Assembly (NCBI GenBank): GCA_012269745.1
Contig: JAAXJR010000050.1
Location: 1 to 64,000, forward strand
Origin: Flavobacteriales bacterium
GTDB lineage: Bacteria > Bacteroidota > Bacteroidia > Flavobacteriales > Schleiferiaceae
Direction: 5' to 3'
DNA: 64,000 nucleotides
Shown here: positions 26,685 to 34,819 of the stretch, in pieces
Numbering within the stretch: position 1 is the first letter of the stretch
Layout: every line of letters starts with the position of its first letter
Program-made: the position numbers and the translations under genes
Notes under the pieces: model-generated
Database searches by the model: none
The model's input: only the letters and a program-made list of their open reading frames with translations
What the model was told of the DNA's origin: nothing

Positions 26685-27523
26685 TGCGCTTTTGGTCTGT
26701 CATAGCCGCTAGTATACTCCTTTCATGCAGTCAAGGATTGACGAGCACGGAGGAGGTCGTAGCTACCTTAGGTAGTAAACAGCTTCTGGTGGATGACATT
26801 AAAAGTCAATTGCCGAAAGCAGGTGCTTTGCCTGAGGCTGATAGTATTGCTCTTGTACAGACTATTGCTAGAAATTGGGCGAAAAATGAGCTTCTCGTGG
26901 AGGCTGCAGAGTTCAATTTGAAGGAGGATCTTAGAGATTTCGAGAATCTCGTGAGTCAATACCGAAATGATCTGTTGAAACACGCTTACATCGAGAGGTA
27001 TGTGAATGAGAATCTAGATACTAATGTTACAGCTGAAGAAATTGCTAATTATTATGAGAGTAATCAGAGCAATTTTGAGTTGAAAGAGAGTATTATTCGT
27101 GCCGGATACACTGCCGTTCCTTTGGAGGCACAGAAAATGAAGGATGCAAAGCGTTGGTTTAAGTCTACTTCACAACAGAGTAAGTATTTGGATTGGATAG
27201 AGGTTTTTGCCACTAAACAAAGCGCTTTTTCAGACTCTTCTTGGGTGCCGTTAGACGATTTTTTAGCTGAAATTCCGTTGGAATCGAGCAATCCTTATAG
27301 TTATCTAAAACGAACACCGAAGTTTACTTGTGAGGACACAGTAATGGTGTATTTTGTCAATGTTAATGACATTAGAATAGAGAACAGTTATTCGCCACTG
27401 GAATATGTGCGCGAAAACATACGAAAGATGATTCTTAACAAGCGCAGATTAGACTTAATTGAGCGTATTGGAGATAATATTATAGCAAATGCAATTGAAA
27501 AAGGCGACTTACTTATTCCTTAG
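26684..27523 (+). CDS. SurA-like lipoprotein with degenerate isomerase domain
   Basis: A 279-residue protein with a lipoprotein signal (cysteine in LLSCSQG). The N-terminal helical region (VVATLGSKQLLVDDIKSQLP, then ARNWAKNELLVEAAE) follows the SurA/PpiD chaperone-domain pattern. The middle (about 140-240) has parvulin-like spacing, but the usual HIL and FGYH motifs are missing. It starts on the last base of the preceding stop and overlaps the next gene by 35 nt. By context it is a membrane-anchored partner of the two flanking parvulins, probably without isomerase activity. Confidence 0.8.
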   Translation: MRFWSVIAASILLSCSQGLTSTEEVVATLGSKQLLVDDIKSQLPKAGALPEADSIALVQTIARNWAKNELLVEAAEFNLKEDLRDFENLVSQYRNDLLKHAYIERYVNENLDTNVTAEEIANYYESNQSNFELKESIIRAGYTAVPLEAQKMKDAKRWFKSTSQQSKYLDWIEVFATKQSAFSDSSWVPLDDFLAEIPLESSNPYSYLKRTPKFTCEDTVMVYFVNVNDIRIENSYSPLEYVRENIRKMILNKRRLDLIERIGDNIIANAIEKGDLLIP

Positions 27524-28844
27524 TGTATTCGGGTTCATTTCCATGGCCCAAGGTCAACCACAGACTGTTGATGGTGTGGTGGCTATTGTGGGAGGTGATA
27601 TCATCCTTAAAAGTGAGGTAGATGAGCAGTTCGATATCATGCGCCGCCAGAACTTTGGAGAAGAATTGAGCGAATGTGCAGTATTTGAAGAGTTGCTTTT
27701 TCAAAAACTACTGATTCACCATGCTGAGATCGATTCTGTCACTGTAGGTGAGGAAGAGGTTGAAGCAAATATGGACCGTCGTATCCAGCAACTTATTGCT
27801 CAGATGGGTGACCAAAAGAAACTCGAGGAGTTTTATGAGAAGTCAGTGGTTGAGATTAAGGAAGATATGCGTACACTCATACGCGATCAACTCACAGCTC
27901 AGCGCATGCAAATGACTGTGGTCGATGGAATTGAGGTGACTCCTTCCGAAGTAAGAGAGTTTTATGAAAATCTACCTGCCGACAGTGTGCCGCTAATCAA
28001 TGAAGAGGTCGAACTCTCTCAGATTGTAAAGTATCCAGAGATCTCGAAGGAAGCTGAGCAAGAGGTGATTGAGAAATTGAAATCCCTAAAGGAACGGATT
28101 GAGAACGGAACGTCATTCTCGTCTATGGCTATTCTATACAGTGAGGATCCAGGTTCTAATAAGAAGGGTGGTGAGTACAAGGCGATTCAGCGCGGGGTAT
28201 TCGTTAAAGAATTCGAAGCGGTTGCCTTTAATCTGAAAAGAGGGCAAATCAGTGACCCTTTCAAAACTGAATTTGGCTACCACATCGTTCAACTGTTAGA
28301 AAAGCGTGGAGAAGAATTGGATTTACGTCACATTCTTATCAAGCCCAAGATGACCCAAGAAAACCTCCAAGAGGCGAAAAACTTTTTGGATAGTATTGCT
28401 GTCGCGATCAACAACGGAGAGATGACCTTTGAAGAAGCGGCGAGCAAATATTCTGAGGATGAGCAAACCAAGTTTAACGGTGGTCAGATGAGTAATTTTC
28501 AAAGCGGTAATAATCGTTTTGAAGTGAGTGCATTGGATCGTGGATTGTTCGCCGTTGTAAATAAAATGGACGAAGGTCAGATTTCAGAGACCGGCTACTT
28601 CCAGAGTCAAGACCAGCGTGAAGCATTTAGAATAGTACGATTGGATAAGAAGTTTGAACCACACAAGGCTAATTTGGATATTGACTTTACGCGAATTAAA
28701 GGTTTTGCGCTTCAAGAGAAGCAAGCTAGAATAGTTGATGAGTGGAAAGAGGAAAAGCTCATTGAGACTTTTGTAAAGATAAACGCAGGGTACTTCCCGT
28801 GTGATGATAAACTGAACGATTGGAACAGTAACCGCGATGACTGA
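27489..28844 (+). CDS. surA: SurA-type periplasmic chaperone / peptidyl-prolyl isomerase
   Basis: A 451-residue secreted protein. It has a signal peptide ending near SMAQGQP, then the SurA N domain (VDGVVAIVGGDIILKSEVDEQ, ELLFQKLLIHHAEID), two parvulin domains (about 175-275 with EFGYHIVQLLEKR, and about 280-385 with LRHILIKP) and a C-terminal helix. This is the full SurA layout. It escorts unfolded outer-membrane proteins to the BAM complex. Its start lies 35 nt inside the preceding gene and its end overlaps the MoxR gene by 8 nt, so all four genes are co-transcribed. The surA symbol is by family; a second parvulin in the same operon makes strict orthology uncertain. Confidence 0.9.
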   Translation: MQLKKATYLFLSVFGFISMAQGQPQTVDGVVAIVGGDIILKSEVDEQFDIMRRQNFGEELSECAVFEELLFQKLLIHHAEIDSVTVGEEEVEANMDRRIQQLIAQMGDQKKLEEFYEKSVVEIKEDMRTLIRDQLTAQRMQMTVVDGIEVTPSEVREFYENLPADSVPLINEEVELSQIVKYPEISKEAEQEVIEKLKSLKERIENGTSFSSMAILYSEDPGSNKKGGEYKAIQRGVFVKEFEAVAFNLKRGQISDPFKTEFGYHIVQLLEKRGEELDLRHILIKPKMTQENLQEAKNFLDSIAVAINNGEMTFEEAASKYSEDEQTKFNGGQMSNFQSGNNRFEVSALDRGLFAVVNKMDEGQISETGYFQSQDQREAFRIVRLDKKFEPHKANLDIDFTRIKGFALQEKQARIVDEWKEEKLIETFVKINAGYFPCDDKLNDWNSNRDD

Positions 28845-29799
28845 TGAAAGAGTCATAGAAGTTCTTGAACGGGCTCCTGAGAAGCTACGTACCTTTAAAA
28901 ATGAAGTAGGGAAGGTTATTGTCGGTCAGGAAGATGCTGTTGACCTCATTACACAGAGTATTTTGGTGGGTGGTCATAGCCTGTTGTTAGGAGTTCCTGG
29001 GCTTGCTAAAACGCTATTGGTGACAACTGTTAGTAAGGCGCTTGGTCTTGAGTTTTCTAGGATTCAGTTTACTCCAGATTTGATGCCTACAGATATTACA
29101 GGTACTGAAGTCTTAAATAAAGATCGAGTTTTTGAATTCCGTAGAGGTCCTGTATTTGCTAACGTAATTCTCGCTGACGAGATCAATAGAACTCCTCCCA
29201 AAACGCAAGCGGCTCTCCTTGAAGCCATGCAGGAAAAGCGTGTGAGTGTTGGAGGTATGACTTATGATCTCCCAAAGCCATTCTTTGTTTTGGCAACACA
29301 GAATCCGATCGAGCAGGAGGGGACCTATCCGTTGCCTGAGGCGCAATTAGATCGCTTTTTATTCAATATTTCTGTCGGATACCCGTCTCTTGAGGAAGAG
29401 CAACAGGTCGTGAAGCAAACCACTGTCGGATACACGGCGTCAGTTGAAACGGTATTTAGCGCCAAAGAAATTTCAGAGCTTCAAGAGGCTTTAAAGCGCC
29501 TTCCTGTTGTTGATGAGACTATTCAATATGCGGTTTCTCTTGTTCGTAAGACACGCCCTTCAAGTGAGGGAGCACATGAAAAAGCGAATGAATTTTTGAA
29601 TTGGGGTGCAGGGCCTCGTGCCAGTCAAAATCTAATCCTTGCGGCCAAAGCCAAGGCCATTATGGAAGGTCAAGGTTCTCCAACAGTGGCACACGTCAAG
29701 GCGGTAGCGAAGCCTATTCTTAGACACAGAATAGTCGTGAATTACAAGGCTAAGGCAGAAGGATATACCTCAGACGATATCATCGACTTTTTACTGTAG
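28837..29799 (+). CDS. MoxR family AAA+ ATPase
   Basis: A 320-residue AAA_3 ATPase. Walker A GVPGLAKT is at 52-59 and Walker B VILADEINR near 110-118. NPIEQEGTYPLPEAQLDRFLF contains sensor 1 and the arginine-finger region, and the AAA lid 2 is C-terminal. MoxR ATPases act as chaperones that activate metal or VWA-domain partner proteins, in Bacteroidota usually the BatA/BatB and DUF58 proteins encoded next door. Here the gene is the last of the guaB-SurA run and is followed by a two-component system instead, so the usual partners are missing from this locus. Confidence 0.92.
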   Translation: MTDERVIEVLERAPEKLRTFKNEVGKVIVGQEDAVDLITQSILVGGHSLLLGVPGLAKTLLVTTVSKALGLEFSRIQFTPDLMPTDITGTEVLNKDRVFEFRRGPVFANVILADEINRTPPKTQAALLEAMQEKRVSVGGMTYDLPKPFFVLATQNPIEQEGTYPLPEAQLDRFLFNISVGYPSLEEEQQVVKQTTVGYTASVETVFSAKEISELQEALKRLPVVDETIQYAVSLVRKTRPSSEGAHEKANEFLNWGAGPRASQNLILAAKAKAIMEGQGSPTVAHVKAVAKPILRHRIVVNYKAKAEGYTSDDIIDFLL

Positions 29800-29856
29800 G
29801 TGTTAAACGGCGTTAAAACTCGTAAATTCCCGTTGTTCGAGTAGTACATTCGCCAT

Positions 29857-31254
29857 ATGTTCCAACGACTTTTAGATCAATTAAGAGCCAATTCCATTAC
29901 AGCTGTACTTACTGCTGCGGTTATTGGTGCCTTGTTTTTGCAATTGAATCTATTGTCGGGACAACTTGAATTACAACGCCAGCAATTCGAACAGCAGGTG
30001 GGCTTGACATCTACCAGCTTGAATGAGCGCGTGCGTATGTTCGTCCGTCGTAAAAGTATGGGCGCTTTTAAAACTGGCGAGAACAGTGATAGTACCGTAA
30101 CCATTAATACCCCCATGGGACAGACTACATTGCGGTGGTCTTCTGGTCAAGTGCCCAACGCCATGGGTTTCTCAGATTCTGCTTTATTTGGTGGCCTTTT
30201 GGACAACTTTCAGAATTCATTGCCTTGGTCAGCACAGGTAACTCAGATCGAACTGGACAGTATCATTCGTTCCCAATTACAGCAAAATGGCGTTCGTACT
30301 GAACCTATGTGGGCTATTGTAGAAAATGGTTATTTGAGTAACCTAATTTCCGAAGAATTTGACCCCAATCTAACCACCTTTAACTACGTGCTTGCCGAGA
30401 GTTTTTTTGGTCCTACAAGACAGTTACTACTGTACTTTCCCTCTGAGAAGTTCTACCTCGCGAAGAGGGTCTACATGTCTTTGATCGCATCGTTACTCTT
30501 TTCAACGGTTATTCTTGTCGCATTTTTCGGAGTCCAGCGTCAAGGGCGAAAGCAGAAGCGATTGGCCGAGGTAAAAAGCGACTTCATTAACAATATGTCG
30601 CACGAATTTAAGACCCCTTTGGCAACCATTAATCTTGCCGTTGATGCGCTTCTTAAGAATGGTGATAAGATGACTTCTACCCAAATGGAGAGTTATTTGA
30701 GCATTGTAAAGAAGGAGAATAAGCGCATGAACGCTCAGATGGAAAGTGTATTGCAGATGTCGATGATGGACAAGGAAGAATTAACCTTGGATAAATCTTC
30801 AATGAATATTGCCGAGGTTTTAGGTGAAGCGGTGCAACATTTCAAATTGGCCGTAGAAGAAAAGCAAGGTTGGATAGACCTGAATATTGCCGCTGGTGAT
30901 TATGCATACGTTGGAGATAGAACCCAGTTCAAGAGTGCACTTACGAATTTGATTGACAATGCTGTCAAGTATAGCGACGGGACGCCCATGATTAGCGTTC
31001 AATTGACCCAAAGTGAAACGGACTTTACTATTTTGGTTAAGGATCGTGGTATTGGAATGGACGAGGATACTCTAAATCAGGTTTTTGACCGATTCTACCG
31101 CGCTACCAAAGGAAATATACACGATGTAAAAGGACACGGTTTAGGGTTGTCCTTCGTTAAAGAAATTATTGAAAAGCACGACGGTACCATCGCTGTAGAT
31201 AGTAAAGTAGGAGAGGGTACCACCTTTAAAGTAACCATTGAAAAGAACCTTTAG
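29857..31254 (+). CDS. Membrane sensor histidine kinase
   Basis: A 465-residue class I kinase. Transmembrane helix 1 is at about 14-35, a periplasmic sensor domain of about 170 residues follows, helix 2 is at about 206-226, then HisKA with H249 in INNMSHEFKTPL and HATPase_c (DNAVKYS, KDRGIGM, GHGLGLSFV). No HAMP domain is obvious between helix 2 and HisKA. The response regulator begins one base after the stop. The pair resembles the RprX/RprY-type systems common in Bacteroidota. The periplasmic signal is unknown; the upstream SurA genes make an envelope signal possible. Confidence 0.92.
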   Translation: MFQRLLDQLRANSITAVLTAAVIGALFLQLNLLSGQLELQRQQFEQQVGLTSTSLNERVRMFVRRKSMGAFKTGENSDSTVTINTPMGQTTLRWSSGQVPNAMGFSDSALFGGLLDNFQNSLPWSAQVTQIELDSIIRSQLQQNGVRTEPMWAIVENGYLSNLISEEFDPNLTTFNYVLAESFFGPTRQLLLYFPSEKFYLAKRVYMSLIASLLFSTVILVAFFGVQRQGRKQKRLAEVKSDFINNMSHEFKTPLATINLAVDALLKNGDKMTSTQMESYLSIVKKENKRMNAQMESVLQMSMMDKEELTLDKSSMNIAEVLGEAVQHFKLAVEEKQGWIDLNIAAGDYAYVGDRTQFKSALTNLIDNAVKYSDGTPMISVQLTQSETDFTILVKDRGIGMDEDTLNQVFDRFYRATKGNIHDVKGHGLGLSFVKEIIEKHDGTIAVDSKVGEGTTFKVTIEKNL

Positions 31255-31255
31255 C

Positions 31256-31942
31256 ATGAATAAGCAACGCATACTCTTAGTAGAAGACGATACCAACTTT
31301 GGTAATCTTCTTCGTGATACACTTTCTTTTAATGACTTTGAAGTAGATCTCGAAAGAGACGGAGTTCAAGGACTTCGAGCCTACAAGCAGGGCGAATACG
31401 ACCTTTGTATATTCGATATCATGATGCCCAAAAAAGATGGTTTGACCTTAGCTACGGAGGTAAAAGCTATTGATAATGGTCAGCCATTAATCTTTTTAAC
31501 AGCCAAAGGGCAGAAGGAAGATATCATTGCTGGTTATAGCGCTGGTGCAGATGATTACCTTGTTAAGCCTTTCGATACGGACGTTTTGCTTTACAAGATT
31601 CAAGCGATTATCGGAAGGAATCTAGCAGATGTTGAAGAAGAACCGGATGAAATTCAGATTGGAGACTTGGTTTTTAAACCGAAGATTCGTCAACTACTCT
31701 ATAAGGATGAAGTAACAAGGTTAAGTCCCAAGGAATGTGATTTATTAAAACTATTGGCAGGCCATAAGAATCAGCTGTTGCCAAGGTCTAAAGCCCTGTT
31801 GAAAATCTGGAAAGAAGACAATTATTTTACGGGACGATCCATGGATGTATACGTTGCGAAGCTTCGTAAATATTTGAAGGTTGATGACAACCTACGCATC
31901 GAAAATGTGCACGGCGAAGGCTTTAGATTAGTGCAAGATTAG
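31256..31942 (+). CDS. OmpR/RprY-type response regulator
   Basis: A 228-residue regulator starting at ATG 31256 (a frame opening at 31238 would run into the kinase gene). The receiver domain has acidic pocket EDD at 10-12, phospho-acceptor D54 in [12 protein letters not shown], and K104 in YLVKPFDTD. The C-terminal winged helix (about 128-226) has the recognition features [18 protein letters not shown] and [13 protein letters not shown]. It pairs with the kinase directly upstream. The last 4 bases are shared with the convergent photolyase-like gene. Confidence 0.93.
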   Translation: MNKQRILLVEDDTNFGNLLRDTLSFNDFEVDLERDGVQGLRAYKQGEYDLCIFDIMMPKKDGLTLATEVKAIDNGQPLIFLTAKGQKEDIIAGYSAGADDYLVKPFDTDVLLYKIQAIIGRNLADVEEEPDEIQIGDLVFKPKIRQLLYKDEVTRLSPKECDLLKLLAGHKNQLLPRSKALLKIWKEDNYFTGRSMDVYVAKLRKYLKVDDNLRIENVHGEGFRLVQD

Positions 31943-33396
31943 GACCTCCTGGGGCCAGGATTCACGTGTTTTCCGAGAATTCTCCGTGCCTCTTGCTTTG
32001 TTTTTTTTTCTTTTCGTTTTGAATATAAGGCATCACTTGCGCGCTTTCTATTCTTAGACAAATCCACAACGGGCTCGAGAGGGTAGGATCCGGTATTGTA
32101 GCCTTGCATGGCCAATTCCATTGGTGGTATTTTCCAAGGTTCATGGATATAAGGTGCAGGTATTTGAAAAAGTTCTGGCACCCATTGCTTGATGAATTTA
32201 CCCTTGGGATCGTGATCCTGACTCTGCTTGATGGGGTTGTAGATCCTAATGGTATTCACACCCGTGTAGCCGCTTTGCATTTGGAATTGGGCATAGTGAA
32301 TTCCCGGTTCAAAGTCCGTAAACAAAGAGGCTAAATAATCAGCACCCGGCTTCCAGGGCAACCACAGATATTGGCTGTAAAAACTGACGACCATAGCACG
32401 CATTCTAAAGTTTAAATACCCGGTTGCCGTCAAGCAACGCATGCATGCATCCACTAGTGGGACGCCCGTCTTTCCTTCCTTCCATGCATCGAATAGGTCT
32501 TGGTTCCATTCTTTACTCTGGTCAATATCCGTATATGCTCGATTAATGGGTAAAAACTCATATTCCCACTCGCTCTCAAACTTTTGAATGAAGTGGGCTT
32601 GCCACCGAAGTCGGTCCGCAAAAGCCCTGATATTACGCTTGGATCCCGGAATGTCTGCATGCTCCATGATTTGGACAAGTTGACGCACACTAATATTGCC
32701 CCAAGCCAAGTGTGGTGATATTCGACTGCATCCTTGTCGCGATTCTTGTGGCTTAGATATGCTATAAGCGTAGCGGGCGATACGTTTAGTTAGAAAGCTC
32801 TTTATAATGTTGTGTGCCCTGCGCTCACCGCCTTTTTGAAAAAAGGGATGTTCTTCAAACTCATTTTGATATTCCGGGATATTTAATTCTTGAGTATACG
32901 CACTGGAAGCAATCTTTTTTAAGTCTGCTTGAATCAGCGGTTGAGCAGCATTGTGATGCCATTTGCTCATCCAGTCTCTGCGGTTTCGAAGACCGCGTCG
33001 CACACCATTTGCATCTGACTCTAGCCACGGGATTTTCTGTGAGTTAAGGAATTTCTTGATTCTTAGATCGCGGTCGAAAGTGTGTTTGATACCAGTCTCT
33101 TTATGACTTAGAACTCTTACTACCTCAAAATTTGAGCAGATATGCTTGAAGAAATCGATGGCTTCGCATTTGAAGAAATACACCGTTTTCTGATCTAGCT
33201 GTAGATTGAGATCGTATACGGAGTCTGTAATAAATCGAACATGACGTTCGTCGTATTGAATTTGAGCAAAAAGTGAGGGTTCATAGAGAGTAAAGTAGAG
33301 TGTAGGAACATTGAGCTCCGTGCTCTGAAACACTGGTAGATGATCAAACCAGCGTAGATCCCGTTTGAACCACACTAATTGAATCTTCTCTCTCAC
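31939..33396 (-). CDS. Divergent cryptochrome/photolyase family protein
   Basis: A 485-residue protein with the N-terminal photolyase antenna domain ([15 protein letters not shown]) and the C-terminal FAD-binding helical domain ([49 protein letters not shown]). Several positions that bind the CPD lesion or form the electron-transfer Trp triad in E. coli photolyase look replaced: Asn341 by Phe330, Trp382 by Phe371, Trp384 by Met373 (aligned by eye). It may repair another lesion or act as a light sensor. The start is GTG overlapping the upstream TAG by one base. It is last of the SDR-flavin reductase-photolyase operon. Confidence 0.85.
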   Translation of the reverse strand: MREKIQLVWFKRDLRWFDHLPVFQSTELNVPTLYFTLYEPSLFAQIQYDERHVRFITDSVYDLNLQLDQKTVYFFKCEAIDFFKHICSNFEVVRVLSHKETGIKHTFDRDLRIKKFLNSQKIPWLESDANGVRRGLRNRRDWMSKWHHNAAQPLIQADLKKIASSAYTQELNIPEYQNEFEEHPFFQKGGERRAHNIIKSFLTKRIARYAYSISKPQESRQGCSRISPHLAWGNISVRQLVQIMEHADIPGSKRNIRAFADRLRWQAHFIQKFESEWEYEFLPINRAYTDIDQSKEWNQDLFDAWKEGKTGVPLVDACMRCLTATGYLNFRMRAMVVSFYSQYLWLPWKPGADYLASLFTDFEPGIHYAQFQMQSGYTGVNTIRIYNPIKQSQDHDPKGKFIKQWVPELFQIPAPYIHEPWKIPPMELAMQGYNTGSYPLEPVVDLSKNRKRASDALYSKRKEKKTKQEARRILGKHVNPGPRRS

Positions 33397-34022
33397 TAGA
33401 GGCCGTATTTCAAAGTGCTTGGGTAGGGAATATGCTTGTTGTCCGATGCAATACCGGTGTACTGCTGCAATCCTATTGCTAGAGTAGGACTTTGTTTAAA
33501 CAATACCCTCCCTTGTTCACAGACTTGTATATCATCACCCAGGGCAATATTTTGGATTCTTCCAACGGTATAAACGCACCCGTTGTTCAAGGTGAATTCT
33601 TCAATGAATTCTAACTCTATGGCATAGAGAAATGCTGTGGGAAGTGGATGCGTCCAATCCTGGTGTTCTTTAAGGCTTTCTCCAACTATCTCTAATTCAA
33701 ATATTCCCTCAGGCGCATTCATACTTACTTCATGAACTGTGGCCGATTTTGTAAAAGGCATACATACAAGGCTTATTCGACCTTGGTTTCTATAGTTAGA
33801 AAGCGTGTGCCTTTTACCATTATCCGGACGAAACAAAATGCTCATTTGAGCTGGATTCGCACCTACGTGGGTGATGTTTGAAAGGGTAGCGGCATTGTAC
33901 CTGTCCCGGTCATCCGCGGTGATCCCAATAAAAGCAGTTCGTATACCCGAGAGGCTGTTGATCAACGAGGTTCGGTATCGTTTTTCGAATCCCTCGATAT
34001 CCGAGGCGGTAATAGTTTTCAT
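33396..34022 (-). CDS. Flavin reductase-like FMN-binding split-barrel protein
   Basis: A 208-residue protein that fits the flavin_reduct split barrel: [43 protein letters not shown], and [20 protein letters not shown]. Family members bind FMN and reduce it, or use it, with NAD(P)H. It lies 3 bases after the SDR gene and overlaps the photolyase-like gene by one base, so the three proteins should be made together. A role in supplying reduced flavin for the photolyase-like FAD protein is an inference from context. Confidence 0.75.
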   Translation of the reverse strand: MKTITASDIEGFEKRYRTSLINSLSGIRTAFIGITADDRDRYNAATLSNITHVGANPAQMSILFRPDNGKRHTLSNYRNQGRISLVCMPFTKSATVHEVSMNAPEGIFELEIVGESLKEHQDWTHPLPTAFLYAIELEFIEEFTLNNGCVYTVGRIQNIALGDDIQVCEQGRVLFKQSPTLAIGLQQYTGIASDNKHIPYPSTLKYGL

Positions 34023-34025
34023 TCT

Positions 34026-34712
34026 TTATAGTACGCTTTGACCGCCATCAATGTGAACAATTTGACCGGTCATCCAAGAGGCTTTATCGCTCAATAAAAA
34101 GGCTGTCATTTCTGCAATATCACCGGCCTCTCCAACGCGTTTCATCGGATTGTTTTCGCCAAGCGCAGCCTTTTTCTCTGGTGTGCTCAAAAGTTTGCTT
34201 GCAAGTGGGGTATCTGTTAATGAAGGTGCAATACAGTTGATTCTAGCCTTGGGTGCCCATTCTGAGGCAATTGCTCTAGTCAACCCCTCAATGGCTCCTT
34301 TTGACGCACTTACAGTGGCATGGAAAGGCATTCCTCTTTGAACTGCCACTGTAGAATACAAAACCACCGAGGGAGTACTCTCTTTGTGAAAGTTTTTATA
34401 GGCTGCCTGCAGCGCTTTCACAGCACCCATGACTTGAAGTTGAAAATCAGCTTCAAAGACTTCAGGCTTTAATCCTCTGAATGGTTTCAGATTGATAGAT
34501 CCAACACTGTATACTAGGCCATCAATATTCTCTGGCATCTTATCGTCCCATTCGTCTTCGAGAACATCAAATTCTTCCCATTCAATGGTATGTGCGGGGC
34601 CTTCATAAGGAGTTCTGCTAAAGACAGTGACCTGGTGACCTTCTGCCGCCAATAGCTCTGCTGTTTCTTTTCCGATTCCTTTGCTTCCGCCAATAATTAC
34701 GTAATTCTTCAT
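34026..34712 (-). CDS. SDR family protein lacking the catalytic tyrosine
   Basis: A 228-residue short-chain dehydrogenase fold. The cofactor loop GGSKGIGKE is at 8-16 and the NNAG position reads SVGS (69-72). The catalytic Ser120 and Lys138 are present, but the Tyr of YxxxK is Val134 (VSASK). The C-terminal GQIVHIDGG is intact. Nucleotide binding is therefore expected while classical carbonyl reduction is doubtful. It is first in the operon with the flavin reductase-like and photolyase-like genes and diverges from the ammonia-lyase gene across about 107 bases. Confidence 0.85.
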   Translation of the reverse strand: MKNYVIIGGSKGIGKETAELLAAEGHQVTVFSRTPYEGPAHTIEWEEFDVLEDEWDDKMPENIDGLVYSVGSINLKPFRGLKPEVFEADFQLQVMGAVKALQAAYKNFHKESTPSVVLYSTVAVQRGMPFHATVSASKGAIEGLTRAIASEWAPKARINCIAPSLTDTPLASKLLSTPEKKAALGENNPMKRVGEAGDIAEMTAFLLSDKASWMTGQIVHIDGGQSVL

Positions 34713-34819
34713 GTTTAGTCTAATGTTCTAAGATTCTAAACGCATTTTTAATCTGCAGGTTCAGATTAATGCCGGAAAATGGTGGCTTCTGTTGTAATTT
34801 CAAGGCAGAACTTAAAGCC

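Noticed and set aside
31238-31255. Extended N terminus of the response regulator from ATG 31238
   Set aside because: It would overlap the kinase coding end and adds residues absent from the receiver fold; ATG 31256, one base after the kinase stop, fits better.
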